Positions 6,955-14,635 of a stretch of 32,090 nucleotides of DNA are shown here, piece after piece; position 1 is the stretch's first letter; every line of letters begins with the position of its first letter. The position numbers and the translations under genes were made by a program. The stretch spans positions 1 through 32,090 of the forward strand of contig JBIQID010000019.1 of assembly GCA_044508215.1 (NCBI GenBank). Direction: 5' to 3'. Below the pieces are notes generated by a model. That model had not been told where the DNA came from and did not search any database. It worked only from the letters and a program-made list of their open reading frames with translations. This DNA is from JAEZFI01 sp044508215 (lineage in GTDB: Bacteria > Actinomycetota > Acidimicrobiia > Acidimicrobiales > Microtrichaceae).

Positions 6955-9681
6955 GTGAGTGTCGAAGGGTTCATCCAACAGCTCCCGGACGTCGACCCCA
7001 CGGAGACGCGTGAGTGGCTCGACTCCCTGACCGCGGTGGTGCAGCAGCGGGGTCCGGCCCGCGCCCGCTTCATCCTCGAGCGGCTACGTGACCACGCCGA
7101 GGAACTGGGTTTCGGCACCGAGGCTGTCACCACGCCGTACATCAACACCATCCCGCCCGACTCCGAGGAGTGGTTCCCGGGCGACTTCGACGTGGAACGC
7201 CGCATCCGGGCGTTCATCCGCTGGAACGCCGCGGCGATGGTCGTGCGTGCCAACAAGCGAGCGGACGGGATCGGCGGGCACCTCAGCACCTTCGCCAGCT
7301 CGGCGGCGCTCTACGACGTCGGGTTCAACCACTTCTTCCGCGGCAAGGACGACGGGAACCCCGGCGACCACATCTACGTGCAGGGCCACGGGGCGCCCGG
7401 CATCTACGCCCGGGCGTTCCTCGAGGGCCGCCTCACCGAGGCGCAGCTCGACCGGTTCCGCCAGGAGATCCCGCTGCCCGGCGACGACCCGTCGAAGGGC
7501 TACGTCGGGCTGTCGAGCTACCCGCACCCCCGGCTCATGCCGGACTTCTGGGAGTACCCGACGGTGTCGATGGGCCTCGGCCCCATCAACTCGATCTACC
7601 AGGCGCAGTTCAACCACTACCTCGACCACCGGCGCATCGACGACACCGAGGCGTCGCGGGTCTGGTGCTTCGTGGGCGACGGCGAGTGCGACGAGCCCGA
7701 GACGCTCGGCGCCATCTCGCTCGCCGGGCGTGAGCGCCTCGACAACCTCACGTGGGTGGTGAACTGCAACCTGCAGCGGCTCGACGGCCCGGTCCGCGGC
7801 AACGGCAAGATCATGCAGGAGCTCGAAGGGGTCTTCCGCGGCGCCGGGTGGGAGGTCATCAAGGTCGTCTGGGGCAGCCGCTGGGACGAGCTCTTGGAAG
7901 CCGACGTCGACGGCGTGCTGCTCGAGAAGATGAACAGCACGGTCGACGGCGAGTACCAGCGCTACGCGACCGAGACCGGCGCCTACATCCGCGAGCACTT
8001 CTTCGGCCCCGACCCCCGGCTCCGCAAGATGGTGGAGCACCTGAGCGACGAGGACCTCGAGCAGCTCCCGCGCGGTGGGCACGACTACCGGAAGATCTAC
8101 GCGGCGTACAAGCGGGCCACCGAGGTCCGGGACCGGCCCACGGCGATCCTCGCCCAGACCGTGAAGGGCTGGACGCTCGGCGTCGACGTGGAGGGCCGCA
8201 ACGCCACCCACCAGATCAAGAAGATGACCACGGAGCAGTTCCGGATCCTGCGGGACCGCCTGCACCTGTGGGACGCGGTCAGCGATGCCGACCTCGAGGG
8301 CGACGAGCCGCCGTACATCCGGCTGCCCGAGGGCTCGCCCGAGCACCAGTACCTCCTCGACCGCCGCCGAGCACTCGACGGCTCCCTCCCGAAGCGGGAG
8401 GTCCGCACCCGCCGTCCGCTCTCGCTGCCCGAGCCGAAGCTCTTCTCCGAGCTCCTGGAGGGCAGCGGCAAGCAGGCTGCCAGCACGACCACCGCCTTCA
8501 CCCGCCTGCTGCGGAACCTCGCTCGCGACCCGGACGTGGGCCAGCGGGTGGTCCCGATCATCCCCGACGAGGCCCGCACCTTCGGCATGGATGCGCTCTT
8601 CCGCGAGCTGAAGATCTACGCGCCGGGCGGCCAGCGCTACGAGCCGGTCGACCACCACATGCTGCTCTCGTACACCGAGGCGTCCGACGGGCAGATCCTC
8701 GAGCAGGGCATCACCGAGGCCGGCGCGATGGCCTCGTGGACCGCAGCCGCCACCAGCTACGCCACGCGGGGCGTGCCGATGGTGCCCTTCTACATCTACT
8801 ACTCGATGTTCGGCTACCAGCGGGTGGGCGACCTGATGTGGGCCGCGGCCGACATGCGCGCCCGAGGCTTCCTCCTGGGCGCCACCGCCGGCCGGACCAC
8901 CCTCCAGGGCGAGGGCCTCCAGCACCAGGACGGCCACAGCCACGTGCTGATGTCGGTGATCCCGTCGTGTCGGGCCTACGACCCTGCGTTCGCCTACGAG
9001 ATGGCGATCGTGGTGCACCACGGGCTCGAGGCGATGTACGCCCGGGGCGAGGACGTCTTCTACTACCTCACCCTCTACAACGAGAACTACCAGATGCCCG
9101 CGATCGCTCCCGATCGTGACCCGGCCGAGGTCGGGCGCGGTGTGGTCGAGGGCCTCTACCAGTGGATGCCGTCGCCGCTCGAGCGCCGCGATGCCACGGT
9201 GCTGTTCTCGGGCACGGCCTGGTCGGCTGCCCACGAGGCACGGCAGCTGCTCGCCGAGATCTACGGCGTGGGCGTCGAGCTGTGGAGCGCCACGTCGTAC
9301 AAGGCCCTCCGTGAGGAGGCGATGGAGGCCGAGCGCTGGAACCGGCTGCACCCGGGCGGCGAGCAGCGGGTGCCGCGGGTGACCCAGCTGCTGTCCGACG
9401 GACCCGGTCCGGTGGTCGCGGTCACCGACTTCATGCGGGCCGTCCCCGACCAGATCTCGCGTTGGGTGCCCCACCGCTGGCTGTCGCTCGGCACCGACGG
9501 GTACGGGCGCAGCGACACGCGCGAGCACCTCCGACGCTTCTTCGAGACGGACGCGGCGCACGTCACCGTGGGCGTCCTCTCCCAGCTCGCCCTCGACGGC
9601 CGCGTGGAGCCACACGTGGTCGCCGATGCGATCGGGCGCTTCGGGATCGATCCCGATGTCGCCTCCCCCTGGACCCGCTGA
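6955..9681 (+). CDS. aceE: Pyruvate dehydrogenase E1 component, homodimeric AceE type
   Basis: A 908-residue thiamine-diphosphate enzyme that decarboxylates pyruvate and acetylates the E2 lipoyl group. The length matches the homodimeric AceE family (about 890-930), not the alpha/beta type. Seen: IGGHLSTFASSAALYDVGFNHF near residue 105, HGAPGIYARAFLEG, and the ThDP-binding motif GDGECDEPETLGAI near residue 242 that ends about 30 residues later in NCN. C-terminal transketolase-like regions include EGLQHQDGHSHV and YYLTLYNENYQMP. The frame is open far upstream (to 6478) but that part is antisense to rnhA; GTG at 6955 fits the family N-terminus (FIQQLPDVDPTETREWLDS). Its E2 and E3 partners are encoded 4-5 kb away on the other strand. 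The downstream HhH-GPD gene follows after 12 bp. Confidence 0.97.
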   Translation: MSVEGFIQQLPDVDPTETREWLDSLTAVVQQRGPARARFILERLRDHAEELGFGTEAVTTPYINTIPPDSEEWFPGDFDVERRIRAFIRWNAAAMVVRANKRADGIGGHLSTFASSAALYDVGFNHFFRGKDDGNPGDHIYVQGHGAPGIYARAFLEGRLTEAQLDRFRQEIPLPGDDPSKGYVGLSSYPHPRLMPDFWEYPTVSMGLGPINSIYQAQFNHYLDHRRIDDTEASRVWCFVGDGECDEPETLGAISLAGRERLDNLTWVVNCNLQRLDGPVRGNGKIMQELEGVFRGAGWEVIKVVWGSRWDELLEADVDGVLLEKMNSTVDGEYQRYATETGAYIREHFFGPDPRLRKMVEHLSDEDLEQLPRGGHDYRKIYAAYKRATEVRDRPTAILAQTVKGWTLGVDVEGRNATHQIKKMTTEQFRILRDRLHLWDAVSDADLEGDEPPYIRLPEGSPEHQYLLDRRRALDGSLPKREVRTRRPLSLPEPKLFSELLEGSGKQAASTTTAFTRLLRNLARDPDVGQRVVPIIPDEARTFGMDALFRELKIYAPGGQRYEPVDHHMLLSYTEASDGQILEQGITEAGAMASWTAAATSYATRGVPMVPFYIYYSMFGYQRVGDLMWAAADMRARGFLLGATAGRTTLQGEGLQHQDGHSHVLMSVIPSCRAYDPAFAYEMAIVVHHGLEAMYARGEDVFYYLTLYNENYQMPAIAPDRDPAEVGRGVVEGLYQWMPSPLERRDATVLFSGTAWSAAHEARQLLAEIYGVGVELWSATSYKALREEAMEAERWNRLHPGGEQRVPRVTQLLSDGPGPVVAVTDFMRAVPDQISRWVPHRWLSLGTDGYGRSDTREHLRRFFETDAAHVTVGVLSQLALDGRVEPHVVADAIGRFGIDPDVASPWTR

Positions 9682-9693
9682 CCTGGAGACCAC

Positions 9694-10278
9694 ATGACGG
9701 CCTCGATCCCCATCACCGGTGACCCCGCCGCGGACCAGCTGCTGGTCGACGACCCGCTGGCGTTGGTGATCGGGATGCTCCTCGACCAGCAGGTCCCGAT
9801 GGAGTGGGCGTTCAAGGGCCCGGCGACGCTCAAGGAGCGCCTGGGCGGCGACCTGGACGCCCACCGCATCGCCGGCATGTCGGAGGACGAGGTGGTGGCG
9901 ACCGCGGCGGAGAAGCCGGCCGTCCATCGGTTCCCCGCCTCGATGGGACGCCGGATCTGGGAGCTGTGCAACTTCCTCGTCGAGCACTACGACGGCGACG
10001 CGTCGCGGCTCTGGGTGGGCGTCGACGACGGCGCCGAGCTGTACCGGCGCATCCGCGAGCTGCCCGGCTACGGCGAGGAGAAGACGAAGATCCTCATGGC
10101 GATCCTCGGCAAGCGCCTCGGCGTCCGACCCGACGGGTGGGAGGAGGCGGCAGCCCCGTTCTCCGACGAGCAGCCCCGTTCGGTGGCCGACGTTGCGGAC
10201 GCCGAGTCACTCGGGCGAGTCCGCGAGTGGAAGAAGATGATGAAGGCGGCGAAGCGCTCGAAGCAGGACACGCCCTGA
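9694..10278 (+). CDS. HhH-GPD family base-excision repair-type protein
   Basis: A 194-residue protein of the uncharacterised actinobacterial HhH-GPD family (TIGR03252-like). Seen: an N-terminal helix pair (DPLALVIGMLLDQQVPMEWAF) like helix-hairpin-helix glycosylases, and a hairpin RELPGYGEEKTKILMAILG. The usual iron-sulfur cysteines of Nth/MutY are absent. Family members resemble DNA glycosylases, but substrate and activity are unproven. The last 50 residues are charged and lysine-rich. GGAG six bases before the ATG supports the start. It lies 12 bp after aceE, so co-transcription is likely although no functional link is obvious. Confidence 0.85.
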   Translation: MTASIPITGDPAADQLLVDDPLALVIGMLLDQQVPMEWAFKGPATLKERLGGDLDAHRIAGMSEDEVVATAAEKPAVHRFPASMGRRIWELCNFLVEHYDGDASRLWVGVDDGAELYRRIRELPGYGEEKTKILMAILGKRLGVRPDGWEEAAAPFSDEQPRSVADVADAESLGRVREWKKMMKAAKRSKQDTP

Positions 10279-10281
10279 CCA

Positions 10282-11073
10282 TCAGGTGGCGGGGCCGGCC
10301 TCCGCTCGATGGGCGTTCTGCTCCCTGACCAGCCAGCCCAGCAGGACCGCCACCGCCCGGGGGTCGTGCCGCAGCTCGTGCCCGCCGCCCGCGATGAACC
10401 GCAGCTCGGCCGACCCGTGTGCGTCGGCGAGGATGCGGGCGTCCATGGAGGGCGCCAGGTCGTCGCTGTCGCCGTGCACGAGGAGCAGCGGGCGGGGTGC
10501 CAGCTCGGCAGCGGCCTTCACCGAGCTGATCGCACGGAGGTCCTGCGCCCAGGCGTCGAAGGCCGGCGGGAACTCGGGGTCCTTCACGACACCCACCTGC
10601 CGCGAGTGGAGGAGCAGGCGGCGCGGGTCCTTCGCCCAGTCGGTGAAGTCGGCGGGCGCCGACATCGCCGCCACCCCCAGCACCCGCGGGTCGCGTGCCG
10701 CAGCGCAGATGCAGAGCGCCCCACCCGTCCCGAACCCAGCCAGCCAGATGTCGGTGACGCCGAGGTCGGACAGGTGGTCGACGGCGGCTCCGATGTCGTC
10801 CAACCAGCCGCCGAGGGAGAAGTTGCCCTCCGATCGGCCGCAGCCCCGGTAGTTCATCGCCATCGCGACCCAGCCCATCTCGGCGGCGATGCGATCGGCG
10901 AGCTCGGGGAACGACTTGCCGGAGGCCGGCGCCTCGCGACCGCGGACCGGGAACCCGTGGCAGAGGACGACCCCAGGGACCGTCGAGCCCAGGGCCGGTT
11001 CGGCGACGTGGCAGGAGAGGCGGAGCCCGGACGACTCGAAGGTGTCGTCCATCACCGGGACCGGGTCGGCCAT
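10282..11073 (-). CDS. Alpha/beta hydrolase-fold protein with altered nucleophile elbow
   Basis: A 263-residue alpha/beta hydrolase-fold protein of the dienelactone-hydrolase/S9-like kind. Seen: oxyanion region LCHGFPVRG, NYRGCGRSEG, acid-loop LLLVHGDSDDLAP, and a histidine in GGGHELRHDP. The nucleophile elbow reads LAGFGTGGAL, so the position normally held by Ser in G-x-S-x-G is Gly (codon GGG). Either the protein is not a serine hydrolase or another residue serves. A GGGGAGG stretch runs directly up to the ATG; an internal GTG/ATG at residues 7-8 is another possible start. It converges on the HhH-GPD gene with three bases between stops. Confidence 0.85.
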   Translation of the reverse strand: MADPVPVMDDTFESSGLRLSCHVAEPALGSTVPGVVLCHGFPVRGREAPASGKSFPELADRIAAEMGWVAMAMNYRGCGRSEGNFSLGGWLDDIGAAVDHLSDLGVTDIWLAGFGTGGALCICAAARDPRVLGVAAMSAPADFTDWAKDPRRLLLHSRQVGVVKDPEFPPAFDAWAQDLRAISSVKAAAELAPRPLLLVHGDSDDLAPSMDARILADAHGSAELRFIAGGGHELRHDPRAVAVLLGWLVREQNAHRAEAGPAT

Positions 11074-11098
11074 CCTCCCCTCTCAGGCGCGGTGCGGC

Positions 11099-11323
11099 CT
11101 ACGCGTCGGCGAGGAGGGCCGCACGCTGCGGCTTGAAGAGCCGGTAGCCACGGTTGCGCGCCTCGGCGAGCGTGTCGGGGCCGAAGCCCAGGTAGGCCTC
11201 GGCCGCCATCAGCTCGTCGATCAGGTGCTGGTGCTCGTCCCCGAGGGTGTCGAGGTCGTACACGACCTGGGTGCGCTTGTCCCCGACGTACCGGTGGTGC
11301 TCGAACTTCGACGGGCGGTCCAT
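11099..11323 (-). CDS. Small conserved-looking protein of unknown function (74 aa)
   Basis: A 74-residue soluble protein, not recognised. It begins MDRPSKFEHHRYVGDKRTQ, has a helical middle (HQHLIDELMAAEAYLGF) and ends in a basic stretch (RNRGYRLFKPQRAALL). There are no cysteines and no membrane segment. Its ATG lies six bases after TATGAT, the best -10 match in the window, which supports it as a real leaderless gene. It lies 25 bp before the alpha/beta hydrolase gene on the same strand and probably shares its transcript. Confidence 0.7.
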   Translation of the reverse strand: MDRPSKFEHHRYVGDKRTQVVYDLDTLGDEHQHLIDELMAAEAYLGFGPDTLAEARNRGYRLFKPQRAALLADA

Positions 11324-11335
11324 CGCACGATCATA
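11324..11335 (-). promoter_or_regulatory. Leaderless-type -10 box of the 74-aa gene
   Basis: TATGAT (11335-11330, minus strand) matches the -10 consensus at five of six positions and lies six bases before the ATG at 11323. Confidence 0.55.
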
Positions 11336-11370
11336 CGGTCGGCCGCACCGCCGCCTTCACTCCGGGGCGG

Positions 11371-11829
11371 TCAGAGGTCCTCGGGAGGCGCCACCTCGGG
11401 TCCGATCAGCCCGATCGACCGCTCGTAGCCCAGGTTCGCCTCCAAGATGAGCGCAACCTGCTCATCGGTCAGGTCGTGGCCCGCCTGGCCCTCCTCGGTC
11501 GCCTCGACCTCGGCGAGGATGTGGGCGAGGGGTTCGGTGTCGCCGACCACGATCAGCCCGGTCCCGGGATCATCCGCGGTGCGCCCGCTGGCGATGCCCT
11601 TGTCTCTCAGGTGCTCGAGGTGCCAGGTGAGCACCGCCTGCACGTCCTCGTAGCTGACGACGGCGGCGTCCTCGGGCGGCAGGCGGTCGGCGACCCAGTC
11701 GACGGCGTCCTCGAACACGTACACGCTGCGGCGCGCCCGGGAGGCCAGGTGCGCGGTGGTGCTCCCCACGGCGACCGCGGCGATCACGAAGGTCGTGAGG
11801 ACCGCCAGGGCGGCGAACAGCCAGATCAC
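11371..11829 (-). CDS. Membrane-anchored protein of unknown function
   Basis: About 152 residues with one N-terminal transmembrane helix (IWLFAALAVLTTFVIAAVAVG) followed by a soluble, acidic domain containing YVFEDAVDWVADRLP, SYEDVQAVLTWHLEHLRDKG and a C-terminal DLTDEQVALILEANLGYER. It is not recognised. The C-terminal part could be helical and cytoplasmic. The frame is open to a GTG at 11838, but that codon would overlap a TAGCGT box; the GTG at 11829 lies seven bases after this box and fits a leaderless start. It diverges from the MFS gene. Confidence 0.72.
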   Translation of the reverse strand: MIWLFAALAVLTTFVIAAVAVGSTTAHLASRARRSVYVFEDAVDWVADRLPPEDAAVVSYEDVQAVLTWHLEHLRDKGIASGRTADDPGTGLIVVGDTEPLAHILAEVEATEEGQAGHDLTDEQVALILEANLGYERSIGLIGPEVAPPEDL

Positions 11830-11842
11830 GCCGGCCACGCTA
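11830..11842 (-). promoter_or_regulatory. Leaderless-type -10 box of the membrane-anchored protein
   Basis: TAGCGT (11842-11837, minus strand), seven bases, then GTG at 11829. This placement decides the start in favour of 11829 over 11838. Confidence 0.5.
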
Positions 11843-11888
11843 CGCGGGGACCGGCGGCGGCACTGAAACGTGACAGTGTGATGGCCCG

Positions 11889-13097
11889 ATGCGCCGGTCG
11901 AACACCCCTCTGCTGCTGGCGATCCTCGTCGAGGCGATGGGCTACGGCGCCATCTTCGGGCTGCTCGCCGACCTGCAGGACACCTACGGCTTCGGGATGG
12001 CCGGCCTGGGCCTGATCGCCTCGGCCGCGTTCCCGGCGGCGCTGATCGGGCAGCTGGGGCTGTCGCGCTTCGCCGATCGGGGCCACACGCGGCGCCTCCT
12101 CTGGTTCGGGCTCGCCACCGCCGCTGCGGGCATGGTCTGGTTCTGGTTGGGCGGGTCCCTGTGGGAGTTCGCCGCGGCTCGGTTCCTGGTGGGCCTCGGG
12201 TCGGGCACCTTCATCCCCTCCGCGAGGCGGGCGATACTCAGCCGCGACCCGGAGAACCCGGGTCGCGCGATCTCGCTGGCGGGCGCGGCCGACATCGGTG
12301 GCTTCCTCATCGGCATCCCGGTCGCCAAGCAGCTGGAGCAGGTCTTCGACTCGCCGAACGTGCCGTTCCTCGTGCTGGCCGTCCTGTTGGCGGTCGTCGG
12401 GCCGGTGTCGACGTTCATCCCCGAGCCGCCGCGAGCGGATTCGAGGGCGAGCGGCTCCGAGCTGCGGCGGGTGTACTCGCTGCCCCTCGCCCGGGCGGGC
12501 CTGTTCATCGGCCTCGGGTTCGCCGCGATCCTGGGCACCCTCGACGCGATCGCCTCCCGGTTCCTGAAGGACCTCGGCGGCAGCGCCAACGAGATGACCG
12601 TCGTGATGGTGGCGATGTTCGTGCCGCTGGTGGTGGCGATGCCGTTCGCCGGACGCCTGGTGGACCGGAAGGGGCCGATCGTCGCCGGGACCACGGCGCT
12701 CCTCGTCTCCGCCCCGCTGGTGATGGCGCTCGGGTTCAGCCGCGAGGTGGCCGTGGTCGGCGTGCTGGGCGGCACCGTCGCCGCCATCTACTCGGTCGTG
12801 TACACGTCCGGGCAGGCGGCCGTGGCGAGGGCGACCGTTCCGCTGGGCCTCAGCGGGGCCGGGCAGGGGGCGTACGAGGCCACGTACGCCGTCGGCTCGA
12901 TGTTGTGCGCGGCGGGCACGCCGCTGCTCTACCGGGCGGACGACGCGACGCTCATGTGGGTCGTGGTCGGGCTGCTCAGCGCGATCGCAGCAGGCCTCGC
13001 CCGCTGGTCGGCGCGCCTCTCCCGAGAGCATCCACCGATCGACTCGCCGGTTCCGGGCGTCCTTCCCCGGACGCGGACGGAGGACGCCGCCCCCTGA
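11889..13097 (+). CDS. MFS transporter
   Basis: A 402-residue major facilitator with about 12 hydrophobic helices. Seen: the loop 2-3 motif A form (GQLGLSRFADRGHTRRLLWFG), its counterpart after helix 8 (AGRLVDRKGPIVAG), and a motif like G-x-x-x-G-P in the middle (LLAVVGPVSTFIPEPP). The N-terminus is very short, and the first helix begins at residue 6. It resembles drug/sugar efflux proteins, but the substrate cannot be assigned. TGTGAT lies six bases before the ATG and may be the -10. The stop codon TGA is the loop of a terminator-like hairpin. Confidence 0.9.
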   Translation: MRRSNTPLLLAILVEAMGYGAIFGLLADLQDTYGFGMAGLGLIASAAFPAALIGQLGLSRFADRGHTRRLLWFGLATAAAGMVWFWLGGSLWEFAAARFLVGLGSGTFIPSARRAILSRDPENPGRAISLAGAADIGGFLIGIPVAKQLEQVFDSPNVPFLVLAVLLAVVGPVSTFIPEPPRADSRASGSELRRVYSLPLARAGLFIGLGFAAILGTLDAIASRFLKDLGGSANEMTVVMVAMFVPLVVAMPFAGRLVDRKGPIVAGTTALLVSAPLVMALGFSREVAVVGVLGGTVAAIYSVVYTSGQAAVARATVPLGLSGAGQGAYEATYAVGSMLCAAGTPLLYRADDATLMWVVVGLLSAIAAGLARWSARLSREHPPIDSPVPGVLPRTRTEDAAP

Positions 13098-13116
13098 GGG
13101 GATCGACGTCCTCCGT
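13077..13116. terminator. Hairpin terminator spanning the MFS stop codon
   Basis: ACGGAGGACG (13077-13086) pairs perfectly with CGTCCTCCGT (13107-13116). Inside, CCCC (13091-13094) and GGGG (13098-13101) pair with the stop codon TGA as a three-base loop. It lies between convergent genes (MFS, plus; acyl-CoA dehydrogenase, minus) and could terminate both. Confidence 0.7.
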
Positions 13117-13133
13117 GCCGGTGACCGGGTCGA

Positions 13134-14249
13134 TCAGATGCCGATGCGCTGGGCGAGCAGCTCCCGGTGGTAGGTGGGGTCGCCGAACAGCAGCTCGGAG
13201 CTCTTCGCACGCTTGAAGTAGAGGTGCGCGGGGTGCTCCCAGGTGAAGCCGATGCCGCCGTGGATCTGGATGTTCTCGGCGGTGGTGTGGAAGTACGCCT
13301 CCGAGCAGTAGCTCTTCGCGAGGCTGGCGACCGACGGCAGCTCGTCGTTCAGCTCCGATGCGCACCAGCCGGCGTAGTAGGCGGCGGACTTGGCCGACTC
13401 GACCTCGAGCAGCATGTCGGCGCACTTGTGCTTGATCGCCTGGAACGAGCCGATCGGGCGACCGAACTGCACACGGTCCTTCGCGTACTGGACCGCCATC
13501 TCGAGGCACTCCTGGGCGCCACCCACCTGCTCGGCGGCGAGCGCCACGGCGGCGAGGTCGAGCACCCGGGACAGCACGTCCCAGCCACCGCCCTCGGTGC
13601 CGATGAGGCGGGCCGGCGTGCCGTCGAACTGCACGCGTGCCTGCTTGCGGGTCTGGTCCATGGTCGAGAGGGCGGTGCGGGTCACGCCCGAGGCCTCGCC
13701 GTCGACGGCGAACAGCGACACGCCGGCGCCGGTGCGGGCCGCGACCAGGATCAGGTTCGCGGTGTGCCCGTCGAGGACGTACATCTTCTCGCCGGTGATC
13801 GTCCACGAGTCGCCGGACCCGGAGGCCTCGATCGTGATGCCGGCCTCGTCCCAGCGGCCGTTCGCCTCGGTGAACGCCAGGGTCGCGATGGTCTCGCCCG
13901 ACGCGATGCCCGGCAGGTAGTCGGCCTTCGCGGCGTCGTCACCCGAGTGCATGAGGGTGTTGCCGGCGAGGATCACGCTCGAGAAGTACGGGGCGCAGAG
14001 CAGGCGGCGGCCCATCTCCTCCAGCACGACGATGAGCTCGACGTAGCTGAAGCCCGACCCGCCGAACTCCTCGGGGATGATGAGGCCCTGCAGGCCGAGC
14101 TGCTCGGCCATCTGGGACCACACCGCGGGGTCGAAGCCCGTCTCGGTCTCCATCTGCTCGCGGACCGCAGCTTCGGACGACTTGGCGTTGAGGAAGTCCC
14201 GCACGACCTTGCGCAGCTCTTCCTGTTCCTCTGAGAAGGCGAAGTTCAT
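13134..14249 (-). CDS. Acyl-CoA dehydrogenase family protein lacking the usual C-terminal catalytic Glu motif
   Basis: A 371-residue flavoprotein of the acyl-CoA dehydrogenase family. Seen: N-terminal helical domain (FAFSEEQEELRKVVRDFL), GLIIPEEFGGSGFSYVEL, the flavin-region motif TLAFTEANGRWDEAGI, RVQFGRPIGSFQAIKHKCADM and QIHGGIGFTWEHP. Where many members have YEGT with the catalytic Glu, this one reads ELLFGDPTYHRE, and the alternative helix-G Glu is not evident either. In actinobacteria such proteins can be the partner subunit of heteromeric ChsE-type dehydrogenases used on sterol side chains or similar CoA esters; that is inference. The ATG at 14249 fits the family start; the long upstream frame is antisense to the toxin-antitoxin genes. 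Confidence 0.92.
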   Translation of the reverse strand: MNFAFSEEQEELRKVVRDFLNAKSSEAAVREQMETETGFDPAVWSQMAEQLGLQGLIIPEEFGGSGFSYVELIVVLEEMGRRLLCAPYFSSVILAGNTLMHSGDDAAKADYLPGIASGETIATLAFTEANGRWDEAGITIEASGSGDSWTITGEKMYVLDGHTANLILVAARTGAGVSLFAVDGEASGVTRTALSTMDQTRKQARVQFDGTPARLIGTEGGGWDVLSRVLDLAAVALAAEQVGGAQECLEMAVQYAKDRVQFGRPIGSFQAIKHKCADMLLEVESAKSAAYYAGWCASELNDELPSVASLAKSYCSEAYFHTTAENIQIHGGIGFTWEHPAHLYFKRAKSSELLFGDPTYHRELLAQRIGI

Positions 14250-14296
14250 GGCGGGCACTCTGCTCGCACCGCTCGACCCCTCGCAACCGCCCGTGT

Positions 14297-14310
14297 GTAC
14301 ACGGGTGTAC
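14297..14310. promoter_or_regulatory. Palindromic operator of the toxin-antitoxin operon
   Basis: GTACAC-GG-GTGTAC is a perfect six-base inverted repeat. The half-site GTGTAC also occurs as a direct repeat at 14295 and 14305, ten bases apart (one helical turn). It overlaps the presumed -35 (TGTACA, 14296-14301) and spacer of the antitoxin promoter, the expected place for autorepression by the antitoxin or toxin-antitoxin complex. Confidence 0.6.
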
Positions 14311-14318
14311 CCATGCCC

Positions 14319-14331
14319 TAGCCTCGCCGTC
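14319..14331 (+). promoter_or_regulatory. Leaderless-type promoter of the antitoxin gene
   Basis: TAGCCT at 14319-14324 is followed by seven bases and the GTG at 14332. A -35-like TGTACA ends 17 bases upstream of this -10. Confidence 0.55.
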
Positions 14332-14610
14332 GTGGACGAGGTGGGCACACGGCAGCTGCGGGCCGAGCTGGCATCGCTCCTCCGGCGGGCCGGGCGCGGG
14401 GAGCGCATCGTGGTCACCAGCGGCGGACGTCCCATCGCGCAGCTGGGCCCGGTGGAACCGACGGCGGACGAGCTGACCCTCGCCGACCTGGCTGCCGCCG
14501 GCCTCGTGGAGCCGCCGGCGCGCGACGACCGGCCCGAACCTGCCATGTCGATGCCCACCTGGGCGGGGACGCGGCTCGACCAGCTCGTCCGGGAGATCCG
14601 GGGACGGTGA
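14332..14610 (+). CDS. Phd/YefM-family antitoxin (VapB-like)
   Basis: A 92-residue antitoxin. The N-terminal half has the Phd/YefM pattern: VGTRQLRAELASLLRRAGRGERIVVTSGGRPIAQLGPV, the DNA-binding and dimerisation part. The C-terminal half (residues 48-92) is acidic then Pro-rich and ends in a helix (TRLDQLVREIRGR), which in this family wraps the toxin. The GTG start is chosen from the -10 box seven bases upstream and the family N-terminus. It is followed after 25 bp by the PIN toxin gene and is preceded by a palindrome suited to autoregulation. Confidence 0.88.
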   Translation: MDEVGTRQLRAELASLLRRAGRGERIVVTSGGRPIAQLGPVEPTADELTLADLAAAGLVEPPARDDRPEPAMSMPTWAGTRLDQLVREIRGR

Positions 14611-14635
14611 GCGGCAGCCGCGGCAAGGGGGCGTG

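Noticed and set aside
7084..9987. 967-codon open frame antisense to aceE
   Set aside because: It is the mirror of GC-rich codons of aceE: repetitive composition (many R, D, V, H, L) and no recognisable motifs, while aceE on the plus strand has complete family motifs.
10271..10288. Small inverted repeat CCTGA-CCA-TCAGG at the convergent stops of the HhH-GPD and hydrolase genes
   Set aside because: Arms of five bases that mostly reflect the two facing stop codons; too weak to call a terminator.
14250..14558. N-terminal extension of the acyl-CoA dehydrogenase frame
   Set aside because: It is antisense to the antitoxin gene, has Ser/Arg-rich non-protein-like composition, and crosses the divergent promoter; the family start fits ATG at 14249.
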